From Terracoccus luteus (GTDB lineage: Bacteria; Actinomycetota; Actinomycetes; Actinomycetales; Dermatophilaceae), in assembly GCF_003635045.1 (NCBI RefSeq), contig NZ_RBXT01000001.1, positions 3,410,001 through 3,474,000 of the forward strand: DNA of 64,000 nucleotides, in the 5' to 3' direction. The notes under the pieces were generated by a model that made no database searches, was not told the DNA's origin, and saw nothing but the letters and a program-made list of their open reading frames with translations. Below are positions 17,052 to 27,232 of the stretch, one piece after another. Numbering within the stretch: position 1 is the first letter of the stretch; each line of letters starts with the position of its first letter. A program made the position numbers and the translations under genes.

Positions 17052-19996
17052 GCACCACAGCGAGCAACACGAGCTGCACCCCCACCGCCCAGCCGAACCG
17101 CCTGGCCGAGGGCGGCCTCGTCGACCGCTCGACGACGCTGACCTTCACCGTCGATGGCGAGACCCTCACCGGCCACCCGGGCGACACCCTCGCCTCCGCC
17201 CTTCTCGCCCACGGCCGGGTGCAGGTCGGCAGCTCGATCTACCGTGGCCGGCCCCGCGGCATCCTCTCGGCCGGTCTCGAGGAGCCCAACGCGCTCGTGC
17301 AGGTGCGCCGGCCGGGGCACTCCGTCTCGGAGTCGATGCTGCCCGCGACGGCGATCGAGCTCGTCGACGGGCTCGAGGCGACCTACCTCTCGGGCGTCGG
17401 CGAGCTCGACCCCGAGCGCGACACCGCCCTGTACGACAAGAAGTACGTGCACGCCGACGTGCTCGTCGTGGGTGGCGGCCCGGCCGGCCTGTCGGCCGCC
17501 CTCCAGGCCGCGGCCTCCGGTGCCCGCGTCGTGCTCGTCGACGACCAGCCCCGCCTCGGCGGCTCGCTGCTGTCCGACCCCGGCGCGACCGTCGACGGCC
17601 TCCCCGCCGGTGAGTGGGTCGAGCAGACCGTCGAGCGGCTGCACGCCCACCCCGAGGTCACCGTGCTGACGCGCACGAGCGCCATGGGCAGCTACGACTC
17701 GCACTACGTCAACGCCCTGGAGAACCGCACCGACCACCTCGGCGCCGACGCGGCGTCACCCGACCTGACCGGTGTCTCGCGCCAGCGGCTGTGGAACATC
17801 CGGGCGCAGCAGGTCGTCGTGGCCGCCGGGGCGCACGAGCGCCCCCTCGTCTTCGCCGACAACGACCGCCCCGGGGTGATGCTCGCCTCCGCGGTGCGCA
17901 CCTACCTCGGCCGGCACGGCGTGGCTGTGGGCTCGCGGGTCGTCGTCGCGACGACGAACGACAGCGTCTACCCGCTCGTGCACGAGCTCGTCGCCGCCGG
18001 CGTCGAGGTCGCGGCCGTGGCCGACGCCCGCACCGCGCTGACCGAGCCGGCGCGCGTGGCCCGTAACGCCGGCATCCGCGTCGTGACGGGTGCCACCGTC
18101 GTCGGCACGTCCGGCGACCCCCGCGTCGAGAGCGCGACCGTCAGCGCGGTCGACGACGACGGCACCCCCGTCGGTGAGCCCGAGCAGGTCGACTGCGACC
18201 TCGTCGCCGTCTCGGGCGGCTGGAGCCCGGTCGTGCACCTGCACTGCCACCGCCAGGGCAAGGTCCGCTGGCACGACGAGCTGGCCGCCTTCGTGCCCGC
18301 CGACACGGTCGAGGGCCAGCAGGTGGTCGGCGCCGCCCGCGGCGTCTTCACCCTCGACGGGTGCCTCGCCGACGGCACCCGGGCCGGCGCGGCCGCCGCC
18401 TTCAACGCGGGCTTCGTCAGCGAGAGCGGTGCCGAGGCGGCCTCGGCCGTCGTGCCGGATGCCGTGGCGCCCGGCCCCACGCGCCCCCTCTGGGTGGTGC
18501 GCGGCGAGGACGGCGAGCTCGACGGCCTCGACACGCACTTCGTCGACCTGCAGCGCGACCAGACGGTGCGCGACGTCATGCGCGCGGCCAGGACCGGCAT
18601 GCGCAGCGTCGAGCACATCAAGCGCTACACCTCGATCAGCACCGCGAACGACCAGGGCAAGACGTCGGCGGTCAACGCCATCGGCGTCATCGCCACGGCC
18701 CAGGGCGGCTCGAGCCCGGGCGAGGTCGGCACGACGACGTACCGCGCCCCGTACGCGCCCGTCGCCTTCGCCGCCCTCGCCGGTCGCGACCGCGGCGACC
18801 TGTTCGACCCCGCCCGCGTCACCTCGGTGCACCCGTGGCACGTCGAGCACGGCGCGCAGTTCGAGGCGGTCGGGCAGTGGCTGAGGCCCTGGTACTACCC
18901 GCAGGGCGAGGAGTCGATCGACGACGCCGTCCGCCGCGAGTGCGCCGCCGTGCGGGCGTCGGTCGGCATGATGGACGCGACGACGCTCGGCAAGATCGAG
19001 GTGCGCGGCGCTGACGCGGGCGAGTTCCTCAACCTCGTCTACACGAACGCCTTCAAGAAGCTCGCGCCCGGATCGGCCCGCTACGGCGTCATGTGCACGC
19101 TCGACGGGATGATCTTCGACGACGGCGTCACGCTGCGGCTCGACGACAGCCGCTACTTCATGACGACGACGACCGGCGGCGCCGCCCGGGTGCTCGACTG
19201 GCTCGAGGAGTGGCACCAGACGGAGTGGCCCGACCTCGACGTCACCCTCACCTCGGTCACCGAGCAGTGGACGACGATCGCCGTCGTCGGCCCGAGGTCG
19301 CGCGAGGTGGTCTCGCGCATCGCGCCCGACCTCGACGTCGACAACGACGCCTTCCCGTTCATGACCTACCGCGAGGTGACGCTCGCGTCGGGCATCCCCG
19401 CGCGGGTGTGCCGCATCTCGTTCTCGGGCGAGCTCGCCTACGAGGTCAACGTGTCCGGCTGGTACGGCCGCCAGGTCTGGGAGGACGTCGCCGAGGCCGG
19501 GGCGGAGTTCGACATCACGCCGTACGGCACCGAGACGATGCACGTGCTGCGCGCCGAGAAGGGCTACCCGATCGTCGGGCAGGACACCGACGGCACGGTC
19601 ACCCCGCAGGACGCCGGCATGGCCTGGGTGGTCAGCAAGGCCAAGGACTTCATCGGCAAGCGCTCGTATCTGCGCAGCGACACGGCACGCCCTGACCGCA
19701 AGCACCTCGTGTCGCTGCTGCCGGTCGACCCCGCGCTGCGTCTGCCCGAGGGGTGCCAGCTCGTCGAGGCCGGCGCCACCGCCGACCCCGACACCGGCAT
19801 CGTGCCGATGCTCGGACACGTCACCTCGAGCTACCACAGCGTCGCCCTCGGCCGGTCGTTCGCCCTCGCCCTCGTGCGGGGCGGCCGTGACCGCATCGGC
19901 CAGACCGTCACCGCCGCCGTCGGAGACGACTTCGTCGACGTCGTCATCGGCGACACCGTGCTCTACGACCCCGAAGGGACCCGCCGCGATGGCTGA
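17048..19996 (+). CDS. soxA: Sarcosine oxidase, alpha subunit
   Basis: A 982-aa protein, the usual size for SoxA. An N-terminal ferredoxin-like/2Fe-2S-BFD-related region (about 20-110) is followed by a NAD-binding Rossmann domain (VLVVGGGPAGLSAALQAA near 138). A long GcvT-type folate-binding domain occupies the C-terminal third (about 600-970). It forms the site where the imino intermediate is transferred to THF as methylene-THF. The GTG start overlaps soxD, and the 3' end overlaps soxG by 8 bp. Confidence 0.95.
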   Translation: MSTTASNTSCTPTAQPNRLAEGGLVDRSTTLTFTVDGETLTGHPGDTLASALLAHGRVQVGSSIYRGRPRGILSAGLEEPNALVQVRRPGHSVSESMLPATAIELVDGLEATYLSGVGELDPERDTALYDKKYVHADVLVVGGGPAGLSAALQAAASGARVVLVDDQPRLGGSLLSDPGATVDGLPAGEWVEQTVERLHAHPEVTVLTRTSAMGSYDSHYVNALENRTDHLGADAASPDLTGVSRQRLWNIRAQQVVVAAGAHERPLVFADNDRPGVMLASAVRTYLGRHGVAVGSRVVVATTNDSVYPLVHELVAAGVEVAAVADARTALTEPARVARNAGIRVVTGATVVGTSGDPRVESATVSAVDDDGTPVGEPEQVDCDLVAVSGGWSPVVHLHCHRQGKVRWHDELAAFVPADTVEGQQVVGAARGVFTLDGCLADGTRAGAAAAFNAGFVSESGAEAASAVVPDAVAPGPTRPLWVVRGEDGELDGLDTHFVDLQRDQTVRDVMRAARTGMRSVEHIKRYTSISTANDQGKTSAVNAIGVIATAQGGSSPGEVGTTTYRAPYAPVAFAALAGRDRGDLFDPARVTSVHPWHVEHGAQFEAVGQWLRPWYYPQGEESIDDAVRRECAAVRASVGMMDATTLGKIEVRGADAGEFLNLVYTNAFKKLAPGSARYGVMCTLDGMIFDDGVTLRLDDSRYFMTTTTGGAARVLDWLEEWHQTEWPDLDVTLTSVTEQWTTIAVVGPRSREVVSRIAPDLDVDNDAFPFMTYREVTLASGIPARVCRISFSGELAYEVNVSGWYGRQVWEDVAEAGAEFDITPYGTETMHVLRAEKGYPIVGQDTDGTVTPQDAGMAWVVSKAKDFIGKRSYLRSDTARPDRKHLVSLLPVDPALRLPEGCQLVEAGATADPDTGIVPMLGHVTSSYHSVALGRSFALALVRGGRDRIGQTVTAAVGDDFVDVVIGDTVLYDPEGTRRDG

Positions 19997-20750
19997 CACC
20001 ACGACCACCCTGACCGCCACCCGCCCCCGCCCCGACACCGCCCGACCCGGCGCGGGAACCCCGGGAGCCGACGGCCCGGATGCCGACGGGGCCGGGTCGG
20101 TCTCGACCGTGGCCGCCGCGTCGGCCCGGGTGGGCGACCCCGTCGCCCTGGGGGCGGTCAGCCCTGCGGCGCACCTGACGGAGGCGTTCACCGCCGCCGC
20201 CGTGTCGGGCGACCGCGGGGTCACCCTGCGCGAGGTCCCGTTCGTCACGATGGTCGCCGTGCAGGTGGCGCGCGGGTCGGACGTGGCCGCCGGCGTCGAG
20301 CAGGCCCTGGGCCTGCTGCTGCCCGAGCGGTGCGGCCAGGTCTCGGCGGGAGACGGTGCGTCGGTGCTGTGGTTCGGCCCGGGCGAGTTCCTCGTCGTCG
20401 CAGACGGTTTCGCGCCCGAGCTGCCCCCGCGGCTCGTCGCGCCGGTCGAGGGTCTCGCCGGCGCCGTCGTCGACGTGTCGGCCAACCGCACCACGCTCGA
20501 GCTCTCCGGCCCGTCGGCGCGCCTCGTGCTCGAGAAGGGCTGCCCGGCCGACCTGCACCCGCGCTCGTTCCCGGTCGGCACCGCGATCCTCACCCGCGTC
20601 GGCTCGGTCAACGTCGCCCTGTGGCGCGTCGCCGACGACACATGGCGCCTGCTGCCCCGCTCGTCGTTCGCCGACCACCTCGGTCGCTGGCTCGTCGACG
20701 CCATGGGCGAGTTCGGGGCCCGCCGGCCCGGCGCGCGCGGCTCGTCGTGA
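19989..20750 (+). CDS. soxG: Sarcosine oxidase, gamma subunit
   Basis: A 253-aa protein with a SoxG domain over about residues 55-245 after a Thr/Pro/Ala-rich lead. Conserved-looking stretches are [30 protein letters not shown] and [20 protein letters not shown]; the last is degenerate GcvT-like. The subunit is the gamma chain of the heterotetramer. It starts at the ATG at 19989, which overlaps the soxA stop. Confidence 0.9.
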   Translation: MADTTTTLTATRPRPDTARPGAGTPGADGPDADGAGSVSTVAAASARVGDPVALGAVSPAAHLTEAFTAAAVSGDRGVTLREVPFVTMVAVQVARGSDVAAGVEQALGLLLPERCGQVSAGDGASVLWFGPGEFLVVADGFAPELPPRLVAPVEGLAGAVVDVSANRTTLELSGPSARLVLEKGCPADLHPRSFPVGTAILTRVGSVNVALWRVADDTWRLLPRSSFADHLGRWLVDAMGEFGARRPGARGSS

Positions 20751-20760
20751 GGCCGCACTG

Positions 20761-22137
<1,377 letters not shown>

Positions 22138-22190
22138 GGGCCGGGCGTCCGGGCCGGTGGCGCTGGGCCGACGTCAGGCGCGACGTCTTC

Positions 22191-22235
22191 GGCTGGGGCG
22201 GCTCAGGCTGGGGCGGCTCAGGCTGAGGCGGTTCA
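22191..22235. repeat. 15-bp tandem repeat, three copies
   Basis: GGCTGGGGCGGCTCA occurs at 22191-22205 and 22206-22220. A variant GGCTGAGGCGGTTCA is at 22221-22235. The third copy covers the stop codon of the HNH gene on the other strand, between converging genes. Confidence 0.85.
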
Positions 22236-22628
22236 GGCGCGGCGGCGGAGCCGGCGCAGCTCGCGGCCGAGGTACGGCCTGGCCCGGCGCTGCCCGCCGC
22301 GGTCGCGGATGGCCCGCTCGAGCTCGAGCAGCGCGCGCAGCAACCGAGCCTCGTCGGGCTGCCAGCCGCGGCGGACGCACTCGTCGAGCCACTCGACCGG
22401 GGAACGGTGCCCGCGCTCGCCGTTGCACCGTCGGCAGGCCAGCACCTCGTTCTCGAGCCAGGACGGACCGCCCTTGACGCGGGGGACGACGTGCTCGGTG
22501 GTGGCCCGAGCGAGGGGCCCGAACGGCCGCCCGCACCAGATGCACATGGCACCGTCGCGGGCCTCGAGCAGCACGCGGCGCCGCGACCGGTCGGGCGCCG
22601 GCGAGGACACCGTCACCCCCGGCCGCAC
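22233..22628 (-). CDS. HNH endonuclease domain protein
   Basis: A 131-aa protein with the HNH/zinc pattern CIWCGRPF, TEHVVPRVKGG, N, CRRCN (residues about 29-70). The C-terminus is basic (RELRRLRRRA), as expected for a DNA binder. It is a short stand-alone HNH protein with no phage or restriction partners nearby; its target is unknown. The GTG at 22626-22628 is the longest start. A second GTG a few codons in is possible. It converges on sdaA. Confidence 0.8.
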   Translation of the reverse strand: MRPGVTVSSPAPDRSRRRVLLEARDGAMCIWCGRPFGPLARATTEHVVPRVKGGPSWLENEVLACRRCNGERGHRSPVEWLDECVRRGWQPDEARLLRALLELERAIRDRGGQRRARPYLGRELRRLRRRA

Positions 22629-22639
22629 CCGCCCCGCCG

Positions 22640-23611
22640 TCAGCGACGGCCGAGGCGCTCCCTAACGTTGTCGACGAGGGTGCGGCCGGCCGAGACCGGG
22701 TCGAAGGCGCGGGCCGCGTCGGTCAACGCCGACTGCTCGTCGTCACGCAGCTCGAGATCGGCTGCGGCAGCGTTGAACTCGAGCTGCTCGACGCTGGACG
22801 CACCGGGGATGACGACGACCTGCGGCAGCCCGAGCAGCCAGGCCAGCGCGACCTGGGCCGGCTTGGCGTCGTGGGCGTCGGCGACCTCGCGCAGCACCCG
22901 CAGCAGGGGCTCGGCCCGGCGCAGGTTCTCGGTGCCGAAGAGCGGGTTCATCGCGCGCACCCCGCCGGGGCGGTGGTCGGCGTCGTACCGGCCGCCGAGC
23001 AGACCCTGGGCCAGCGGGCTGTAGGCGATGACGATGCGGTTCTCGCGCTCGGCGAAGGGCACGAGGTCCTCGAGCGGCCCCGGCGTGGCGAGCGAGAACT
23101 GCACCTGGTTGCTCACGACCGGCTGCCCGAGGGCGGCGTCGGCGGCCTGCCAGCGCTCGAGCGAGTAGTTGCTCACGCCGACCGCACCGATGCGCCCCTC
23201 GTCGAGCAGCCGCCGCATGCCGCGCATAATGACGGTGTCGGGCACGAGCGGGTTCGGCTGGTGCACCTGGTAGAGCGGCATCCGGGCCAGTCGGAGCCGC
23301 TTCGCACTCCCGTGGGCGCGGCCCACGACGACCGGCGGGAACGGCGCGACGGGGAAGATCTTGGTGGCCACGACCACCTCGTCGCGGCGGTCGCCGAGCG
23401 CCTCGGAGAGGATGCGCTCGCTGCGGCCGAAGGCGTAGGCCTCCGCGGTGTCGAAGAGCGTGACGCCGAGCTCGAGCGCCCGCGTGACGATGGCGGAGGC
23501 CGCCCCGTCGGCGTAGTCGTCGCCGTAGCCCCACTCGCGGGAGCCGAACTGCCACGTGCCGAGACCGACCCTGCTGACCCGGCCGAGACCGGGGACGTCG
23601 AGGTTCTTCAT
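22640..23611 (-). CDS. Aldo/keto reductase
   Basis: A 323-aa TIM-barrel reductase. The catalytic tetrad is visible: Asp and Tyr in FDTAEAYAFG, Lys in VVATKIF and His in YQVHQPN. The NADPH site includes the C-terminal GASSVEQLEFN. The ATG at 23609-23611 (MKNLDVPGLGRVSRVG) is a normal N-terminus. Substrate cannot be assigned. It is divergent from the threonine-synthase-like gene across 66 bp. Confidence 0.92.
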   Translation of the reverse strand: MKNLDVPGLGRVSRVGLGTWQFGSREWGYGDDYADGAASAIVTRALELGVTLFDTAEAYAFGRSERILSEALGDRRDEVVVATKIFPVAPFPPVVVGRAHGSAKRLRLARMPLYQVHQPNPLVPDTVIMRGMRRLLDEGRIGAVGVSNYSLERWQAADAALGQPVVSNQVQFSLATPGPLEDLVPFAERENRIVIAYSPLAQGLLGGRYDADHRPGGVRAMNPLFGTENLRRAEPLLRVLREVADAHDAKPAQVALAWLLGLPQVVVIPGASSVEQLEFNAAAADLELRDDEQSALTDAARAFDPVSAGRTLVDNVRERLGRR

Positions 23612-23677
23612 CACCCCACCATGCCCCCTGGGCCGCCCGGGCGAACGGGCCGGGGGGCCGGGCGGCATGCTGGCGGG

Positions 23678-24865
23678 ATGCGCAGCGCCCTGACCCACCT
23701 CGAGTGCTCCGACTGCGGCCGTCAGCACGAGGCCGACCGACTGCAGAACCTCTGCGAGTGCGGCGGCCCCCTGCTGGCCCGCTACGACCTCGCGTCGGTG
23801 ACGGCCACGCCCGAGGAGGTCGGGCGCCGGCCGCGCGGCATCTGGCGGTGGGCCGAGCTGCTGCCCGTGCACGACCCCGACCGGCGACGGACCCTCGGTG
23901 AGGGCGAGACCCCGCTGCTGACGGTGCCGTCCGTCGGCATCCCCGGTCTCGTCGTCAAGGACGAGGGCCTCAACCCGACCGGCAGCTTCAAGGCCCGCGG
24001 CGCCGCCGTCGGGGCCGCCCGCGCGGCCGAGCTCGGCGCGACGCACGTGGCCCTGCCCACCAACGGCAACGCCGGGGCGGCGTGGGCGGCGTACGGCAGA
24101 CGCCACGGCCTCGGCGTGACGGTGGCCGTACCGGCATCCGCGCCCGCCGTGACCCGCCAGGAGGCGCTCGTGACCGGCGGCGAGGTGAACGTCGTCGACG
24201 GGCTCATCGGGGATGCCGGTCGGCTCGTCGGGCGTGCGGCCGCGGCCCGCGGGTGGTTCGACGTGTCGACGCTCAAGGAGCCGTACCGCGTCGAGGGCAA
24301 GAAGACGATGGGGCTCGAGATCGCCGAGCAGCTCGGGTGGCGCGCGCCGGAGGTCGTCGTGTACCCGACCGGCGGTGGGGTCGGGCTCATCGGCATCGCC
24401 AAGGCGTTCGACGAGCTGCGCGAGCTGGGGTGGCTGACCGGGCCGCGCACGCGCTTCGTCGCCGCCCAGTCGACGGGGTGCGCGCCGGTGGTGCGGGCGT
24501 TCGAGCAGGGCGAGAGCGACGTCGTGCCCTTCCCCGACCCCGAGACCGTCGCCTACGGCATCACCGTCGCCGGGCCGCTCGGTGCGCGGCAGGTGCTGCG
24601 TGCGCTGCGGGCCGGTGGCGGTACGGCGGTGGCCGTCGACGACGCCGACGCGCTGGCGACGCGCGACGAGTGCGCCGCCGTCGACGGGCTGCTGCTCTCG
24701 CCCGAGGGAGCGGTGGCCGTGCACGCCGCGCGGGTGCTGGCCGAGCGCGGCTGGGTCGAGTCGGACGAGCGGGTCGTCGTGCTCGGCACCGGCAGCCCGC
24801 TCATCCAACCCGAGCTGCTGCCCGTGCCGCACGGACTCGTCGCACGCGACGGCGAGCTGGCCTGA
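23678..24865 (+). CDS. Threonine synthase-like PLP enzyme with N-terminal zinc ribbon
   Basis: A 395-aa fold-type II PLP enzyme. Four N-terminal cysteines (ECSDCG...CECGG) form a ribbon. The PLP lysine is in NPTGSFKARGAA near residue 103, followed by PTNGNAGAAWAAY and the phosphate-binding YPTGGGVGLIG. This is the threonine synthase/threonine dehydratase-like group. A housekeeping thrC would normally sit with hom and thrB, which are absent here, so this could be a paralogue acting on another hydroxy- or phospho-amino acid. Confidence 0.85.
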   Translation: MRSALTHLECSDCGRQHEADRLQNLCECGGPLLARYDLASVTATPEEVGRRPRGIWRWAELLPVHDPDRRRTLGEGETPLLTVPSVGIPGLVVKDEGLNPTGSFKARGAAVGAARAAELGATHVALPTNGNAGAAWAAYGRRHGLGVTVAVPASAPAVTRQEALVTGGEVNVVDGLIGDAGRLVGRAAAARGWFDVSTLKEPYRVEGKKTMGLEIAEQLGWRAPEVVVYPTGGGVGLIGIAKAFDELRELGWLTGPRTRFVAAQSTGCAPVVRAFEQGESDVVPFPDPETVAYGITVAGPLGARQVLRALRAGGGTAVAVDDADALATRDECAAVDGLLLSPEGAVAVHAARVLAERGWVESDERVVVLGTGSPLIQPELLPVPHGLVARDGELA

Positions 24866-24874
24866 GGCCGCTGG

Positions 24875-24982
24875 GTGGAGGTAATGGGCGACCACCAGAG
24901 GTCACGCATCACCTCCACCCGCGAGAGGCCGACGCCGGTGGAGGTGATCGGCGACTACCAGAGGTCGCGCATCACCTCCACC
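24875..24982. repeat. Pair of 45-bp hairpin repeats, 3' side of the secreted-protein gene
   Basis: Two near-identical 45-bp units at 24875-24919 and 24938-24982. Each begins GTGGAGGTRAT and ends ATCACCTCCAC, so each can fold into a stem with an 11-bp outer arm. The second has an additional inner GCGAC/GTCGC pairing. Related units lie at 25524-25631. Confidence 0.85.
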
Positions 24983-25008
24983 GGCACGAGCCGTCGTCAG
25001 GCGGAGGC

Positions 25009-25422
25009 TCAGCCCCAGACACCCGGGGAGGTCATGGACGTGTTCGAGTAGAAGAAGCCTCGCGTCTGGTACTTGGTGCCGCTGACGCGCTTCGAGGAGC
25101 AGCTCCACGCCCTGGTCTCGCCCGGGGCAAAGGTGTGCTCGACATTGCCCTTGCAGTCCGCGAATGCACCACCGATGATCTTGTACGACCTGACCTTCGA
25201 GGTTGCCCAGTAGGAGTTGAGGTTCTGCACGAGTGTCTTGTGCTCGATCTGCGTGGACGAGATCGCCTTGGTGCAGGCCCGGGCACGGAACCCACCGCCG
25301 TACTGGAACGAGCTGCACTGCCACTCCGCCGCCTGGGCCGGCGCGGCGGAGACGGTGAGCATCGTGCCCATGGCGAGCGCCGTCGTGGCGACCGCGGCTC
25401 GAATTTTCGTGGTGGCCCTCAT
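25009..25422 (-). CDS. Small secreted Cys-containing protein of unknown function
   Basis: A 137-aa protein with a clear Sec signal peptide: MRATTK, a hydrophobic stretch, then APAQAAEW with probable cleavage after AQA. The mature part (about 105 residues) is Ser/Thr-rich and has four cysteines (WQC, RAC, ADC, WSC), enough for two disulfides. No family is recognised. Base composition is lower in GC than its neighbours (AAT, ATT, TCT-type codons), suggesting transfer. Hairpin repeats bracket it on both sides. It has no obvious operon partner. Confidence 0.8.
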   Translation of the reverse strand: MRATTKIRAAVATTALAMGTMLTVSAAPAQAAEWQCSSFQYGGGFRARACTKAISSTQIEHKTLVQNLNSYWATSKVRSYKIIGGAFADCKGNVEHTFAPGETRAWSCSSKRVSGTKYQTRGFFYSNTSMTSPGVWG

Positions 25423-25523
25423 GGTTGTCCCCTGTCATCGAGGCACGGCCTCCCGACCGCACCGCCAAAGCCTTTGTGGCAGCAGGACCCTAACAACGAC
25501 ATGGCCTCGGACGGGGCTGACGC

Positions 25524-25631
25524 GTGGAGGTGATAGGTCGCGGCGGGGCGCGAGCGAATACCTCGAACCGCGCTGTCCGGCATCCGGTCGAGGTGTTCCG
25601 TCGCGGCAGGGCGCGAGCGATCACCTCGACC
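25524..25631. repeat. Pair of 45-46-bp hairpin repeats, 5' side of the secreted-protein gene
   Basis: Units at about 25524-25569 and 25587-25631. The second has arms GGTCGAGGTGTT and ATCACCTCGACC. Both share an inner TCGCGGC...GCGCGAGCGA core. The outer arm resembles the GTGGAGGTGAT arm of the 24875 pair. Confidence 0.75.
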
Positions 25632-25639
25632 CGGGGCGG

Positions 25640-27124
25640 TCACTCGCGGCCGCGCTGCTCCCACCAGTCGACGAGCTTGGCGCGGGCGGCGTCCTTGCCG
25701 ATGGGACCGTCGTCGAGGCGCACCGACAGCAGGTACGTGTAGGCCTCACCGAGCACCGGCCCGGGCTTGATGCCGAGGGCCTCGGCGATCTCGTTGCCGT
25801 TGAGCTCGGGGCGCACGGCGGCGAGCTCCTCCTCCTGCTGCAGGCGGTCGATGCGCACCTCGAGGTCGTCGTAGGCGCGCGAGAGTCGCTGGGCCTTGCG
25901 GACGTTGCGGGTGGTGCAGTCGCTGCGGGTCAGGCGGTGCAGGCGCGGCAGCAGCGGACCGGCGTCGGTGACGTAGCGGCGCACGGCGGAGTCGGTCCAC
26001 TGCCCCTCGCCGTAGCCGTGGAAGCGCAGGTGCAGCTCGACGAGGCGGGCGACAGCCTTGACCGTCTCCTTGTCGTAGCGCAGCTCGCGCAGGCGCTTGC
26101 GGGCCAGCTTGGCTCCGACGAGCTCGTGGTGGTGGAAGCTGACGCCGCCCGCCGGCTCGAAGCGACGCGTGGCCGGCTTGCCGATGTCGTGGAGCAACGC
26201 GGCGAGACGCAGCACGAGATCGGGCCCGGGCACCGACTCGGGGGGTCCGTCGGCCGGTCCCTCGAGGTCGATGGCCTGCTCGAGCACGATGAGCGAGTGC
26301 TCGTACACGTCCTTGTGGCGGTGGTGCTCGTCGACCTCGAGGCGCAGCGCCGGCAGCTCGGGCACGAAGACGTCGGCGAGCCCGGTGTCGACGAGCAGGG
26401 TCAGCCCCGCCCGGGGCGCCGGGGCGAGCAGCAGCTTGCTGAGCTCGTCGCGGATGCGCTCGGCCGAGATGATCTCGAGGGTGCCGGCGCGCTCGGTCAT
26501 CGCGGCGCGCACCTCGGGCGCCACCTCGAAGCCGAGCTGGGCGCTGAAGCGCGCGGCGCGCAGCATGCGCAGCGGGTCGTCGGCGAACGACTCCTCGGGC
26601 GCCGAGGGGGTGCGCAGGCGGCGGGCGACGAGGTCGTCGAGGCCGCCGTGCACGTCGACGAACTCGAGGCTCGGCAGGCGGATGGCCATGGCGTTGACGG
26701 CGAAGTCGCGGCGCACGAGGTCGGCGGCGAGGTCGTCGCCGAACATCACCTCGGGCTTGCGCGACGTCCGGTCGTAGGTGTCGGCGCGGTAGGTCGTGAT
26801 CTCGACGACGTGCGTGCCCTTGCGCAGCCCGATGGTGCCGAACTCCCGCCCGATGTCCCAGTGGGCGTCGGGCCAGCCCTTGACCGCGGCGAGGATGTCG
26901 TCGGGGCGGGCGTCGGTCGTGAGGTCGAGGTCGAGCGACGTCCGGCCGAGGAAGGCGTCACGGACCGGCCCGCCGACGAGCGCGAGCTCGTGCCCCCGCG
27001 CGGCGAAGCGCTCGCCGAGCTCGGTGAGCAGCGGCAGCACGGGCGCCAGCCGCGCGACGGCCGACTCGAAGAGCGGTCGGCGGTCACCGGCATCCGGGCT
27101 GGTGGCGGGGGTCGCGTCGGGCAC
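25640..27124 (-). CDS. pcnA: CCA tRNA nucleotidyltransferase
   Basis: A 494-aa protein of the actinobacterial CCA-adding type. The head domain shows LVGGPVRDAFLGR and DLDLTTDARPDD with the metal-binding Asp pair. RRDFAVNAMAI and RMLRAARFSAQLGF are family motifs. An HD domain follows (LLHDIGKPATR, FHHHELVGAK). It adds or repairs the CCA end of tRNAs. The GTG at 27122-27124 gives MPDATPATSPD. In mycobacteria this gene lies directly divergent from the mutT4 NUDIX gene. Here about 8 kb of unrelated genes separate them. Confidence 0.95.
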   Translation of the reverse strand: MPDATPATSPDAGDRRPLFESAVARLAPVLPLLTELGERFAARGHELALVGGPVRDAFLGRTSLDLDLTTDARPDDILAAVKGWPDAHWDIGREFGTIGLRKGTHVVEITTYRADTYDRTSRKPEVMFGDDLAADLVRRDFAVNAMAIRLPSLEFVDVHGGLDDLVARRLRTPSAPEESFADDPLRMLRAARFSAQLGFEVAPEVRAAMTERAGTLEIISAERIRDELSKLLLAPAPRAGLTLLVDTGLADVFVPELPALRLEVDEHHRHKDVYEHSLIVLEQAIDLEGPADGPPESVPGPDLVLRLAALLHDIGKPATRRFEPAGGVSFHHHELVGAKLARKRLRELRYDKETVKAVARLVELHLRFHGYGEGQWTDSAVRRYVTDAGPLLPRLHRLTRSDCTTRNVRKAQRLSRAYDDLEVRIDRLQQEEELAAVRPELNGNEIAEALGIKPGPVLGEAYTYLLSVRLDDGPIGKDAARAKLVDWWEQRGRE

Positions 27125-27232
27125 CGCACAAGGGTAGTGAGCGACGACCGGATGCCGTGAATCGCGAGCGCGCGCTTGCCGGACCGGCAACAGGGCATGC
27201 TCACGAGGCAAGGTCCGACCTACCGTGTCGGC

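Noticed and set aside
17756-20758. 1000-codon antisense frame over soxA-soxG
   Set aside because: SoxA and SoxG are unambiguous on the + strand; the antisense product is repetitive and compositionally biased.
24875-25631. Possible CRISPR array
   Set aside because: Only two units per side, each unit is itself a hairpin, the units on the two sides differ, and no cas genes are near.
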